A DNA stretch of 38,635 bases from Rubrivivax sp. (GCA_022843905.1 JALHMT010000051.1:1-38635); one strand, 5' to 3'. Positions 23,765 to 32,822 are shown, numbered from the stretch's first letter. The notes: generated by a model from the letters alone, not told the origin. Translations and numbers: made by a program.

Positions 23765-25069
23765 TCAGTCGTAGCCGAGCCGGCTCGTAATGACCGGCCT
23801 GCCTTCCAATGTGCGATGCACAGGACAGCGGTCGGCAATGCGCAGCAGGTCCTCGCGCTGCGCCTGGCTCAAGGGGCCGTCCAGGACGACTTCACGGCTG
23901 ATCAGTTCCACGCGTCCATCGCGCCCGTCGCATGCGGCGCAGTCGGTGGCATGGACACGCTCGTGCTTGAGCCTGATCTGCACATCGCGCAACGGGTAGC
24001 CCTTGCGTTGCGCGTATTGCCGCAGGGTCATCGAGGTGCATGAACCCAGGGACATCAGCAGCAGGTCATAGGGAGTAGGGCCGCGGTCGCCACCCCCAAG
24101 CTCTGCCGGTTCGTCCGCATCGATGTGATGGCGGCCGGCACGCATCGCGCGCCAGAATACCCTATCGTGCTCGCCCACCCACACCTCGCCGGCCCGCAGG
24201 CCATCTGATTCCACGTCGGCGCCTTCTGCTGCCAGTTCGGCAGGCAGATAGCGCGAGACCCATGCACCGACGACATCGGCGACGTAGTCCGCGTCCGATT
24301 GGCGGCTCAGCAGATGGTCGGCGTCATCGAGACTGACAAAGCTCTTGGGATGAGCGGCTGCCTTGTAGATGGAATGCGCCTGCTCCACGCCGACCACGTC
24401 GTCGGCCGGCGCGTGCATCACCAGCAGCGCACCCGGCAGCTTGGGCAGCGCCTGCGAGCCATCCCACCGATTCAGCGTATTGAGAAACTCCGCATGCACG
24501 TGGAACCCGCGCCCGCCGATCTTCACCAGGACTTGCGTGTTCCTGACATCACCCGTTGGTTGAATGTGCCGCAGCACATGTTGCGCCGTGGCCGGTGCAC
24601 CGATGGTCACCACGGCGGCCACCCCCGGCAGTTCGCCCGCCGCCATGAGGGCCGCCGTTCCGCCCAGACTATGCCCCAGCAACAGCGACGGCTGCCCATG
24701 CGTGGCGGCCAGCCAGTGTGCCGCAGCGACGAGGTCGGCCACGTCCGCAGCGAAGCCCGCGTCTCCGAACTCCCCCCCGCTTTCACCCAGCCCGGTGAAA
24801 TCAAAGCGCAGCGTGGCAATGCCGCGTTCCGCAAGCGCGCGGCTGATGCGCGTGGCCGCAAGCGAGTTCTTCCCGCATGTGAAGCAATGGGCGAAGATCG
24901 CCCACGCCCGCGGCTTGCCGTGAGGCGGCCATTCGATCACGCCGGCGAGCATCGCATCTCGCGAACCCGCGAAACTGACATGCTCACTACGAAGCGCTGC
25001 ACCCCGCCCCGCATGGGCATGCCCGCGAACGCTCAACTCAGCTTCTCCAGTGACAGCGCGTTGATGCAA
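23765..25069 (-). CDS. Alpha/beta hydrolase - OsmC fusion
   Basis: 434 residues. The N-terminal about 260 residues are an alpha/beta hydrolase: AIFAHCFTCGKNSLAA oxyanion region, nucleophile elbow LLGHSLGGTAAL (Ser), acid MHAPADDVV and His in DDADHLLS. The C-terminal about 150 residues form an OsmC/Ohr-like domain with its redox cysteines in MSLGSCTSMTLRQYA and in ADRCPVHRTLEG. OsmC domains reduce organic peroxides with two Cys. The start is unclear: the TTG at 25069 overlaps the upstream gene by 37 bases and keeps the first strand (VSFAGSRDAMLAGVIEW), while the first in-frame ATG is at 24952 and would remove part of it. Confidence 0.9.
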   Translation of the reverse strand: MHQRAVTGEAELSVRGHAHAGRGAALRSEHVSFAGSRDAMLAGVIEWPPHGKPRAWAIFAHCFTCGKNSLAATRISRALAERGIATLRFDFTGLGESGGEFGDAGFAADVADLVAAAHWLAATHGQPSLLLGHSLGGTAALMAAGELPGVAAVVTIGAPATAQHVLRHIQPTGDVRNTQVLVKIGGRGFHVHAEFLNTLNRWDGSQALPKLPGALLVMHAPADDVVGVEQAHSIYKAAAHPKSFVSLDDADHLLSRQSDADYVADVVGAWVSRYLPAELAAEGADVESDGLRAGEVWVGEHDRVFWRAMRAGRHHIDADEPAELGGGDRGPTPYDLLLMSLGSCTSMTLRQYAQRKGYPLRDVQIRLKHERVHATDCAACDGRDGRVELISREVVLDGPLSQAQREDLLRIADRCPVHRTLEGRPVITSRLGYD

Positions 25070-25992
25070 TAGCGCAGCCCGCTGGGCGCGGGACCATCAG
25101 GGAAGACGTGGCCCAGGTGTGAGTCGCACACGTTGCAGGTGGTCTCCACCCGCTTCATGCCGTGGCTGCTGTCACCGTGATAAGCCACCACCCCCGGCGT
25201 GACCGCTTGCGTGAAGCTGGGCCAGCCGCTCTTGCTGTCGAACTTGGTGGTGGCATCGAACAACTCGGTGCCGCAACCCGCGCAGGCGTAGCGCCCAGAC
25301 TCGAACAGCGTGCACATCGACGAGCTGTGCGCGCGCTCGGTGCCCTTTTGGCGCAGGATGCGGTAGCGCTCGGGGCTCAGGCGTTGCTTCCACTGCGCGT
25401 CGCTCAGATCGAGCCGGCGCGGCGGCGCGGGGTTGCCGTCGCGCGTCAGCTGCAGCACGCCGCGCCAGGTCAGCGTGCCAGCCGGCACCTCGGGCGCTGG
25501 CGGTCGTGCCTCGATTCGCTTCAGGTTGGCAATCAAGGCTTCGGCATCCAGACGGAAGCCGTTGAAGACCACGACGCCTGACGGATCGATCACGATGAAC
25601 CAGGGTGTTCCGCCGCTTTGGAACCGCTTCATCAGCACCGAGCTGGCGCCGACACGGCCTTCGCCTTCGTCATGGCCGAAGGGGATGGGCAACGCGTACT
25701 TCCGCTGGTCGGCCAACATCTGCTCGTAGGTGTTGTGTTCGAAGTCCTCGAACACGGTCTGAACCACTGCGAAGCTGATGAGCTTGGAGCCGCGGAAGGC
25801 TTCCACCAGGCGCGTCAGGGTGGGGAAACCCGTGAGGTGGCAGCCCGGGCAGGCGTGTTGGAAGCAGAAAATGAGCTTGTAGGCGCCCGGCATGCGATCC
25901 AGGCCATAGCTGCCCATGGGCTGCCCCGACGCATCAACCCAGCGGGCGACACCCAACTCGGGTGCCAGATCGTCAACGATGCGTTCGTGCAT
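25033..25992 (-). CDS. CPGC redoxin - MsrB fusion (redoxin paralogue 2)
   Basis: 319 residues. Residues 1-165 are a thioredoxin-like domain with CPGCH (Cys48, Cys51) in IFCFQHACPGCHLTGFPTL, QTVFEDFEHNT, IPFGHD and GTPWFIVIDPSG. Residues about 178-319 are a full MsrB domain: SSSMCTLFESG (resolving Cys), YACAGCG and CNVCDSHLGHVF (zinc), GWPSFTQ, and catalytic Cys in RYCINALSL. A reductase and its likely electron donor are thus in one chain. No signal peptide is present, unlike secreted PilB/MsrAB fusions. The N-terminal domain is a paralogue of the proteins at 7072-7578 and 27594-28064. It is 60 bases downstream of selO. Confidence 0.95.
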   Translation of the reverse strand: MHERIVDDLAPELGVARWVDASGQPMGSYGLDRMPGAYKLIFCFQHACPGCHLTGFPTLTRLVEAFRGSKLISFAVVQTVFEDFEHNTYEQMLADQRKYALPIPFGHDEGEGRVGASSVLMKRFQSGGTPWFIVIDPSGVVVFNGFRLDAEALIANLKRIEARPPAPEVPAGTLTWRGVLQLTRDGNPAPPRRLDLSDAQWKQRLSPERYRILRQKGTERAHSSSMCTLFESGRYACAGCGTELFDATTKFDSKSGWPSFTQAVTPGVVAYHGDSSHGMKRVETTCNVCDSHLGHVFPDGPAPSGLRYCINALSLEKLS

Positions 25993-26052
25993 CAGCGTAC
26001 TCCTTGGTTCTGCATTGAATGGCGGTGGTCTTGTGCGGGCATGAAGTTCGGC

Positions 26053-27594
26053 TCACGTGCCACAGAACGTACGGTAGCAGGCTGTCTGTTCACGCGACGC
26101 AGGGTCGATGTAGGGATTGTCCGCAGCACGCGGTACGTAGGGGCGGCGCACCTCGTCCAGCAGCCGCTCGAACGGGCGCAGATCATCGTGCTCACTGGCC
26201 GCCTCCAACGCGCGTTCGACCTGGTGGTTGCGGGGAATGACCATCGGATTGACCGCCGCCATGGCGAGGGCCCTGTGCGCGCCGGGCGTCGTTCCGAACA
26301 ATGCGCGCCAACGCAGAAGCCACCCATCCAGCGCGGCTGCATGCGCGCCGAACAGGGTGCGCAGGGGCACCTCGTCGCCCGCCGCAGCGTCGGCCAGACG
26401 GCGCCAGGCCAGCGTGTAGTCCATTTGGTGCTGGCGCAGCAACGTCAGGAAGTCGGCTACCAGCTGGTCTGCCACCTTGCCCTGATCGGGAAGCCCGATC
26501 TTGGCTCGCAGGATGGTCGACCACTGCTCGAGAAAGTGCTGTTCGAACGTCTGCACGGTGGCCGTGGACAGCTCGGTCGCACGCTCGGGCTCGGGATCGA
26601 TCAGCGGCAGCAGCGTCTCGGCCAGGCGAGACAGATTCCATTGCCCGATCCCGGGTTGATTGGCCCAGGCGTAGCGACCCGCCTCGTCAATGGAGCTGAA
26701 AACCGCGGCCGGGTCGAAATGCTCCATGAACGCGCACGGGCCGTAGTCGATGGTCTGGCCCGAGATGGTCATGTTGTCGGTGTTCATCACGCCGTGGATG
26801 AAGCCCAGCCCCATCCACTGCGCGATGAGCTTCGCCTGGCGCTGCACGACATGCTCGAGCAGGCCGATGTAGCGACCGGGTTGCCCCATCAGCAGCGGCG
26901 TGTGGCGGGCGATGGCGTGCTCGGCCAGCCGTGTCAGCAGGCCGTCGTCTCCGGCGCGCGCCGCAAATTGGAAGCTGCCCACACGCAGGTGACTGTCGGC
27001 AACCCGGGTGAGCATGGCCCCCGGAAGGGTTCTTTCACGCCGCACGGGCTCGCCCGTAGCGACCGCGGCCAGCGCGCGCGTTGTGGGAACACCCATCGCA
27101 TGCATCGCCTCGGCCACGAGGTATTCGCGCAGCACCGGTCCCACCGCCGCCTTGCCATCGCCGCCGCGGGCGTAGGGCGTGCGCCCGGAACCCTTCAGCG
27201 CTAGATCATGGCGACGGCCCTGCGGATCGACCCATTCACCCAGCAGCAGCGCACGGCCGTCTCCCAGCCGCGGCGAGTAATGGCCGAATTGATGGCCGGC
27301 ATAGGCCTGCGCCACGGGCACGGCGCCCTCGGGAATCCGGCGTCCGGAGAAGATCTCCAGGCCAGCATCTCCGCGCAACACTTCGGCATCAAGCCCCAAC
27401 TCGACGGCAAGTTCATGATTGAACCGCAGCCAGCGCGGCGCTGGCGCCGGCGTCGGCCGCCAGCGAGTGGACATCCCCGGCACGTCGCAGGCGAACTGAT
27501 GATCGAGCCGCAGGCCGCCGCCTGCCTCGGCGTCGGTCGCAGCGACATGTGCGGGAGCGGCAGGTGCAGGGGCGGCACGTGCAGGCGAAACCAT
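26053..27594 (-). CDS. selO: SelO-family protein adenylyltransferase (YdiU-like)
   Basis: Pseudokinase that transfers AMP from ATP to protein Ser, Thr or Tyr; E. coli SelO (YdiU) modifies redox proteins such as SucA and glutaredoxin. 513 residues, near the family length. Landmarks are VPVAQAYAGHQFGHYSPRLG, DLALKGSGRTPYARGGDGKA (nucleotide loop), GVMNTDNMTISGQTIDYGPC (catalytic Asn/Asp region) and WANQPGIGQWNLSRLAE. The conserved C-terminal Cys511 is in TFCGT, where eukaryotic SelO has selenocysteine. The ATG shares one base with the stop of the upstream redoxin gene (TGATG), indicating translational coupling. The targets may be its neighbours, as speculation. Confidence 0.96.
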   Translation of the reverse strand: MVSPARAAPAPAAPAHVAATDAEAGGGLRLDHQFACDVPGMSTRWRPTPAPAPRWLRFNHELAVELGLDAEVLRGDAGLEIFSGRRIPEGAVPVAQAYAGHQFGHYSPRLGDGRALLLGEWVDPQGRRHDLALKGSGRTPYARGGDGKAAVGPVLREYLVAEAMHAMGVPTTRALAAVATGEPVRRERTLPGAMLTRVADSHLRVGSFQFAARAGDDGLLTRLAEHAIARHTPLLMGQPGRYIGLLEHVVQRQAKLIAQWMGLGFIHGVMNTDNMTISGQTIDYGPCAFMEHFDPAAVFSSIDEAGRYAWANQPGIGQWNLSRLAETLLPLIDPEPERATELSTATVQTFEQHFLEQWSTILRAKIGLPDQGKVADQLVADFLTLLRQHQMDYTLAWRRLADAAAGDEVPLRTLFGAHAAALDGWLLRWRALFGTTPGAHRALAMAAVNPMVIPRNHQVERALEAASEHDDLRPFERLLDEVRRPYVPRAADNPYIDPASREQTACYRTFCGT

Positions 27595-28064
27595 CAGGCC
27601 GCGCTCCGCAGCATGGACTCAACACCAAAGGCCTGCATGAACGCGTCGGCGTCGAGTTCGAAGTCGCTGTGCACCACCTCGCCCAGCGGATCGAGGACGA
27701 TGAACCACGGCGTGCCGCGCGTGCCGTAGTCCGCCATCACGGTCGACCGGCGCCCGTCGCCCGGTGCGTCGTGTCCGAAGGGAATGGCCAGGCCGTAGCG
27801 CTGTTGCATCTCACGCAGCCGTTCGGCCGTGTTGGTGTGCGCCCCCTCGAACACCGTCTGGATGGCCGCGAAGCCGAAGCCATGTGGCGTCATCGCGTCC
27901 ACCAGCCGCTTGAGCGTGGGGAACCCATGGCTGTGACAGCCTGGGCACCAAGCCTGGAACAGGTAAAGCACCTTGAAGCCGTTGCCCAACTCGGCCAGCT
28001 TCAACGGGTTGCGCGCGTTGCCCTTCGCGTCGATCCAGTGGGGGACTCGCAATTCGGTTGCCAT
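27594..28064 (-). CDS. CPGC thioredoxin-like protein (redoxin paralogue 3)
   Basis: 156 residues with CPGCH (Cys40, Cys43) in VLYLFQAWCPGCHSHGFPTL, then QTVFEGAHTNT, IPFGHDAPGDG, GTPWFIVLDPLG and a FELDADAF tail, matching the two other redoxins of this window feature by feature. It has no signal sequence. The ATG at 28064 is preceded by another ATG and an AAGG ribosome site in GCGAAGGATG. Translation runs directly into selO by a one-base overlap, so this redoxin and SelO are made in step. MsrA lies 67 bases upstream. Confidence 0.92.
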   Translation of the reverse strand: MATELRVPHWIDAKGNARNPLKLAELGNGFKVLYLFQAWCPGCHSHGFPTLKRLVDAMTPHGFGFAAIQTVFEGAHTNTAERLREMQQRYGLAIPFGHDAPGDGRRSTVMADYGTRGTPWFIVLDPLGEVVHSDFELDADAFMQAFGVESMLRSAA

Positions 28065-28131
28065 CATCCTTCGCCCTAATTTCTGCCGTGTCACCTCGAG
28101 AAGCGCCTGCCGCCTCGGGCGGCCAGCGTGC

Positions 28132-28647
28132 TCAGCGCGCGCTGACCGCGCGCTTGGGCAACCGCCATTTCGCGCGCGGGTAGTGGCAGGTGTAGCCGTT
28201 GGGATGCCGCTCCAGGTAGTCCTGATGCTCGGGTTCGGCCTGCCAGAACGGCCCTGCGGGCGCCAGTTCGGTCACGACGCGGCCGGGCCACAGGCCCGAA
28301 GCATTGACGTCGGCAATGGTGTCTTGGGCGACTCGCAACTGTTCTGGCGATGTATAGAAGATCGCCGAGCGGTACGACGAGCCGCGGTCGTTGCCCTGCC
28401 GGTTGGAAGTGCTCGGATCGTGGATCTGGAAGAAGAACTCCAGCAGCTCTCGAAAACTCAGCTTGGCCGGATCGAAGACTACTTCCAGCGCCTCGGCGTG
28501 GGTGCCGTGGTTGCGATAGGTCGCATTGGGCACGTCGCCCCCGCTGTAGCCCACGCGCGTGGACTGCACGCCCGGGAGTTTGCGCACCAGGTCCTGCATA
28601 CCCCAGAAGCAGCCGCCGGCAAGGATGGCAGTTTCGGTCGTCGTCAT
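28132..28647 (-). CDS. msrA: Peptide-methionine (S)-S-oxide reductase
   Basis: Reduces methionine-S-sulfoxide, 171 residues. The catalytic Cys is in ILAGGCFWGMQDLVRKLPGV, followed by VGYSGGDVPNATYRNHGTHA and EALEVVFDP; FFQIHDPSTSNRQGNDRGSS is the conserved substrate and structural loop. A Cys in GYTCHYPRAKW near the C-terminus may resolve. The ATG at 28647 has GGAG upstream and matches the family start, so the open frame further upstream was discarded. It is the first gene of the long minus-strand repair array, with a 383-base gap upstream that should hold the main promoter. Confidence 0.96.
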   Translation of the reverse strand: MTTTETAILAGGCFWGMQDLVRKLPGVQSTRVGYSGGDVPNATYRNHGTHAEALEVVFDPAKLSFRELLEFFFQIHDPSTSNRQGNDRGSSYRSAIFYTSPEQLRVAQDTIADVNASGLWPGRVVTELAPAGPFWQAEPEHQDYLERHPNGYTCHYPRAKWRLPKRAVSAR

Positions 28648-29030
28648 GAGGTCGTCTCCAAGGTTTGACGCGGTCGAAGAGCAGCCCAGCGTCATGGCAC
28701 CGGTTTCCCGAACTCGCGCCATTGCACGCTCAGTGCAAGAACGGTGGGCAACTCGATATTGGAGCTGAATTGAAGTCGATGCGCTGAAGCGCAAGGCCGT
28801 CGATCGTCTTGTGGAGCATGCCATTCGTCTACGCAACAAGGGCACCCCGAGTGACGTTCTGCCCGCGTGCGGCGGTGCCCCACGCCGCCGCACGCGCGCC
28901 GCGAGACGCTGCTGGCCGTCAAGGGCCATGGCGCCCCACATGCCGCTGTGCGCTGCGGAGTTCGTCCGCTTCCAGGCCAGAGCCATGCTCGCAGCGCCCA
29001 AGAACGACCAAGCCTGGGCCGCGCAGGCGA
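28648..29030. other. Control region upstream of msrA
   Basis: 383 bases without a convincing gene. Two structures stand out. TTGCAC at 28723-28728 and GTGCAA at 28734-28739 form an inverted repeat with a 5-base spacer, about 75-90 bases upstream of the msrA ATG, where an operator would sit. A perfect 12-bp stem, CGCGTGCGGCGG at 28864-28875 and CCGCCGCACGCG at 28885-28896, with a 9-base loop could end transcription from the TauE/SafE gene, although no T-run follows. Confidence 0.5.
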
Positions 29031-29774
29031 TCAAACGGCGCGCAAAGCACTGACGACCAGGGCGGTGCTTGTGGCGGCCATGACCACGACGCCCAGGCTC
29101 TTGAACTGGCGCTCCGAGATGTAGCGCGTAAGCCAGGCACCGACGGGCACCCCGAGCAAGACCGCCGGCAGCAAGGCGGCGCTGAGCTTGAGCGCTTCAC
29201 CAGAAGGTTGGGCCAACAGGGCCTGCGCCGCATACTCGATCGGGTAGGACCACAGGAAGAGCGCCACGGTCGCGGAGCGAATGGCGTTCTTGTCCCGGTC
29301 CGTCGCGTCCAAGTGTGCGGCCACGGCCGGCCCGGGCATCGCCAGGGCGCTGCTCAGGGCGCCGGGGATCGCGCCGACCAAGCGCTGCTGCGCAGCGGGC
29401 GACCGGCTGGATCGCCATCGGGTCCATCGCGGTATCGTCGCGATGTTGAACGCTGTGATTGCCGCAGCGGCCCACTCCAATGCCGGGAGCGAGAGCGCCG
29501 CAAAGGCGGCGTTGCCCAGCTGCACGCCGATCAGCGCGCCCAAGACCAGCTGCTTGAGCAGCGGCATGTCCACGCGTCGCAACATCGCCGGCGCCAGCGC
29601 CAGGGCGATGACAAAGCTCAGCACGATCGACACCTGAGCGGCCGCGCTGCTGCGCATGCTGATCATGATTAGCGGGCCGACCACGCCCCCGAAACCGATG
29701 CCCGAAGCCGACTGCAGCGTCGAGGCGAGGAAGACGCCGCCGGCCAGCAGCCAGGGCACGGATTCCGGCGCCAT
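29031..29774 (-). CDS. TauE/SafE (TSUP) family permease
   Basis: 247-residue inner-membrane protein with about seven or eight hydrophobic helices. The opening WLLAGGVFLASTLQSASGIG followed by FGGVVGPLIM and a central PGALSSALAMPGPAVAAHL repeat the two-halved TSUP pattern with its Gly/Pro-rich turns. Family members export or import sulfite, sulfoacetate, taurine breakdown products or other organosulfur compounds, so a sulfur link suits the Msr and molybdoenzyme genes. The ATG at 29774 is only four bases from the end of the IS1071-like element, so its native promoter has probably been replaced or lost. Confidence 0.85.
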   Translation of the reverse strand: MAPESVPWLLAGGVFLASTLQSASGIGFGGVVGPLIMISMRSSAAAQVSIVLSFVIALALAPAMLRRVDMPLLKQLVLGALIGVQLGNAAFAALSLPALEWAAAAITAFNIATIPRWTRWRSSRSPAAQQRLVGAIPGALSSALAMPGPAVAAHLDATDRDKNAIRSATVALFLWSYPIEYAAQALLAQPSGEALKLSAALLPAVLLGVPVGAWLTRYISERQFKSLGVVVMAATSTALVVSALRAV

Positions 29775-29777
29775 CAC

Positions 29778-29816
29778 GGGGTCCAATTGATTTCAGTGCA
29801 AAATGGTGACGGTTCG
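29778..29816 (+). repeat. Left inverted repeat of the IS1071-like element
   Basis: Starts GGGGTCCAATTG and contains TTTCAGTGCAAAATGGTGAC and GGTTCG. It pairs with 32959-32997 (32 of 39 positions). It lies four bases from the start codon of the TauE/SafE gene. Confidence 0.82.
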
Positions 29817-29931
29817 ATTTCTCAGCAACGGAGCGGGTGCTCAGCGGTAAGTCGTTGATTTCACGGCATTTGCTGTTCGGTCGGGCGGGGCTTATTTTTG
29901 GCTGCCTTTCGACTCACTTGGATCGGCGGCG

Positions 29932-32822
29932 ATGCAGGGCTGGCACACACCGTACTTGGGCCTGCGTGAGCTGCCGCGTGAGTTCAGCCAGTTCGAGCAG
30001 CAGGCCTTCTTCACCTTCAGCCTCGCCGAACGGGAGCTGATCGAACGGCGCCGGGGTGGCCACCACAAGCTGGGCCTGGCGCAGCACATCGGCTTCGTGC
30101 GCATGAGCGGGCGCCCGTTGAACAGCGTTCGCGCCGTGCCGGTGGCTTTGTTGCGCCACCTGGGCCAGACGTTGGACATCGCCGCGCCCGAACTGGCGTC
30201 GCTGCGGGCGGCGTATGCGGGGGGGGCCGTAGCCTGTTCGATCACCATCAGCAGGCCTGCGAGGTCCTGGGCTTTGCCTGGATGAGCGAACACCAGCGCC
30301 GGGCACTGGTACGTGTGCTGCGCGACGAGGCGGCCCACACCGCCGACCGCGAGCGGCTGCTGCTGCGGGCCCGGCACTTGCTGTGCGAGCATCGGCTGAT
30401 CATCGCGCACGAGCGCGCTATCCGAGCGATGGTGGCGGCTGCGCTGACCGACCTCGAGGCCGCCATCGCCGAGTCCATTCGAACTACGGTGCCGATGTCG
30501 ACCTTGAAGCAATGGGTAGCGGCCGTGGCTGCGAGCCGGCCGGACGGCCAACACTGCCACAGCCGGTTGTGGAGTGCGCCGGCCAAGCACTCCACGCGTC
30601 CGATCGCCGAAGTACTCGAGCGCATCACCTTCCTCAACAGCTTGGGCCTGGATCGGTACCTGGGTGACCTCAACGACTCGCTCGTGCGCCGCTACGCCCG
30701 GCGCATGGCCACACGGCCACCGTCGATCAGCGAGCGGATCAAGGAGCCGGCACGGACCGTCGAGATGGCTTGCTTCCTGCGCTACTGCCTTCTGACGGCC
30801 ACCGACCAGTTCATCCTCATGTTCCAGCGCCGCGCTACCGATCTCTGGCGCCAGTGCGCCGACGATGCGGTTGCGGCCGTCGACTGGTCGCGGCAGTACC
30901 AGCTGCTGCTGCGGGAATTGGCCGACCTGGCCCAGGACGAAGCCCGGGCGGCCGAACTGCGCACACGGCTGCTCGAACTCATCGCGGCCAAGCGTGCCCA
31001 ACGCTCACCGAGCCGGGCCTCGGGCATCCGCCGGCAGTTGCCCGCTGCCATCGCGCCGGTGCGCGCGCTGTTGGTGGCCGTCAGCAGCCTGGCGTTGAAG
31101 GCCACAGGCGAGCATCCAGCGCTGGAGGCCCTGAACACCCTGCGCGCGCAGTACGCGACCGGCGACCGGACCTTGCCAGTCGATGTCACGGCCGCACGGC
31201 TGGGGGCGGCGTGGCGGCAGGAGATTGCCGACACCGTTCGCGAGCAGGCGTTCCGAGCGCTGGAGGTGGCCACCCTGTTCGCGCTGCGCCGGGGATTGCG
31301 CAACGGCTCGGTGTGGATCGAACACTGCTTTTGCTTCCGAGGCCGCGAGCGGCTGTTCATCCCTGATGAGCGCTGGAAGGCCGAGGTCCGGTGGCACTAC
31401 GCACGGCTGCAGATGCCCGCCAAGGCATCGGCCTTCCTCGCGCCGCTGCTCGATCGCATGAGCATCGGCGTCGATGCCGTGGTCGCGGCCGTGCGTGCTG
31501 GCACGCTGCGTGTGGACGACCAGCTGCACCTAGCGCCGCTGTCGGCCGCCGACGAAGACCCTGAGGTAACCAAGCTGCGCAGCCGGCTCGACCAGCGCAT
31601 CAGGGAGGTGCAACTGCCGGATGTGATCCTGGCCGTGGACGCCCAGGTGCGCTTCAGCTGGATCATGCTCAGCCGCGAGCCTCGATCAGGCCAGGAACTG
31701 CTGTCTGCTGATAGCCTACGCCGGCATCCTGGCCCACGGCACCAGCCTGACGGCTGCCGAGTGCGCGCGCATGATCGCGCAGCTGTCGGCCGCCAGCGTC
31801 CGCCAGGCCATGCGCTGGGCAGGCGACGAGCGGCTGCTGGCCTTGGCCTGCCAGGCGGTGTTGGGGTTCATGCACGGCCAAGCCATCGCCGCCACGTGGG
31901 GCCGAGCAGACCTGGCCTCCTCGGACATGATGAGCCTGGAGACCAGCCGCCGGGTCTGGCAGGCGCGCGAGGATCCAAGGCGGCAGACCGCCTCCATCGG
32001 CATCTACAGCCACGTCAAGGACCGCTGGGGGATCTTCCACGCCCAGCCGATCGTGCTCAACGAGCGCCAGGCCGGCGCGGCCATCGAGGGCGTTGTGCGT
32101 CATGAGCGGGTGGAGACGACGCAACTGGCGGTGGACACGCACGGGTATACCGACTTCGCGATGGCCTTGGCCCGGCTGTTGGGCTTCGACCTGTGTCCCA
32201 GGCTTAGGGAGCTCAAGCAGCAGCACCTGTTCGTGCCGCGCGGTACGAAGGTGCCCGAGGAACTCGCAGCCGTGTGCGAGGCCGGCATCGACACGGCGCT
32301 GATCGAGGGCCACTGGGACACCCTGGTGCACCTGGCGGCATCCGTGTCGAGCGGGCATTCCAGCGCGGTGACGGCACTGGCCCGGTTTGGCTCGGGTCGG
32401 CCGGAAGAGGTGACCCGATCTACGACGCCGGCGTGCAGCTGGGCAAGCTGCTGCGCACGGCGTTCCTGGCTGACTACGTCGTCAACGCCGGCTTCCGCAG
32501 GGAGCTGCGTCGCGTGCTCAACCGCGGCGAGGCGGTCAACGCGCTAAAGCGCGCCATCTACACCAGCCGTGTCGGGCCCGCGCAGGCGCGTCGCGCCGAC
32601 GAGATGCTGGCAGTGGCCGACGCGCTGAGCTTGCTGGCCAATATCGTGACGGCGTGAAACACCCACCAAATGCACGCCGTGCTGGATTGTTGGGCCAACC
32701 GTCGCCAGCTCGTACCGCAGGAGCTCATCGGGCGGGTGGTACCGACGCGGCTGGTGGGCATCAACCTGCGCGGCGTCTCCCGCTTCCCGCTTGAGCGCTG
32801 CGCCCAGCAGATCCTGCCGTCA
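29932..32822 (+). pseudogene. tnpA: Tn3-family transposase TnpA, IS1071-like, broken
   Basis: A whole transposase can be followed but not in one frame. It begins MQGWHTPYLGLRELPREFSQ at 29932. The first break is at a run of eight G at 30219-30226; the sequence resumes as SLFDHHQQACEVLGFAWMSE. It runs in that frame to QVRFSWIMLSREPRSGQELL, shifts again near 31700 to resume as AYAGILAHGTSLTAAECARM, and shifts a third time near 32405-32412 to resume as GDPIYDAGVQLGKLLRT. At 32655-32657 a TGA stands where the family has Trp (TA-stop-NTHQMHAVLDCWANRR). Family similarity ends near QQILPS. Acidic motifs remain: VILAVDAQVRFSW and SSDMMSLETSR. The gene cannot make active enzyme as read. Confidence 0.9.

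Noticed and set aside
28811..29053. 80-codon plus-strand frame upstream of msrA
   Set aside because: Its translation is Arg/Ala-rich without family features, it crosses a strong hairpin and overlaps the TauE/SafE stop; not supported as a gene.
2778..29816. Classical composite transposon with two identical IS copies
   Set aside because: The two transposases and inverted repeats are related but clearly different, and the right copy is dead and lacks a target duplication.
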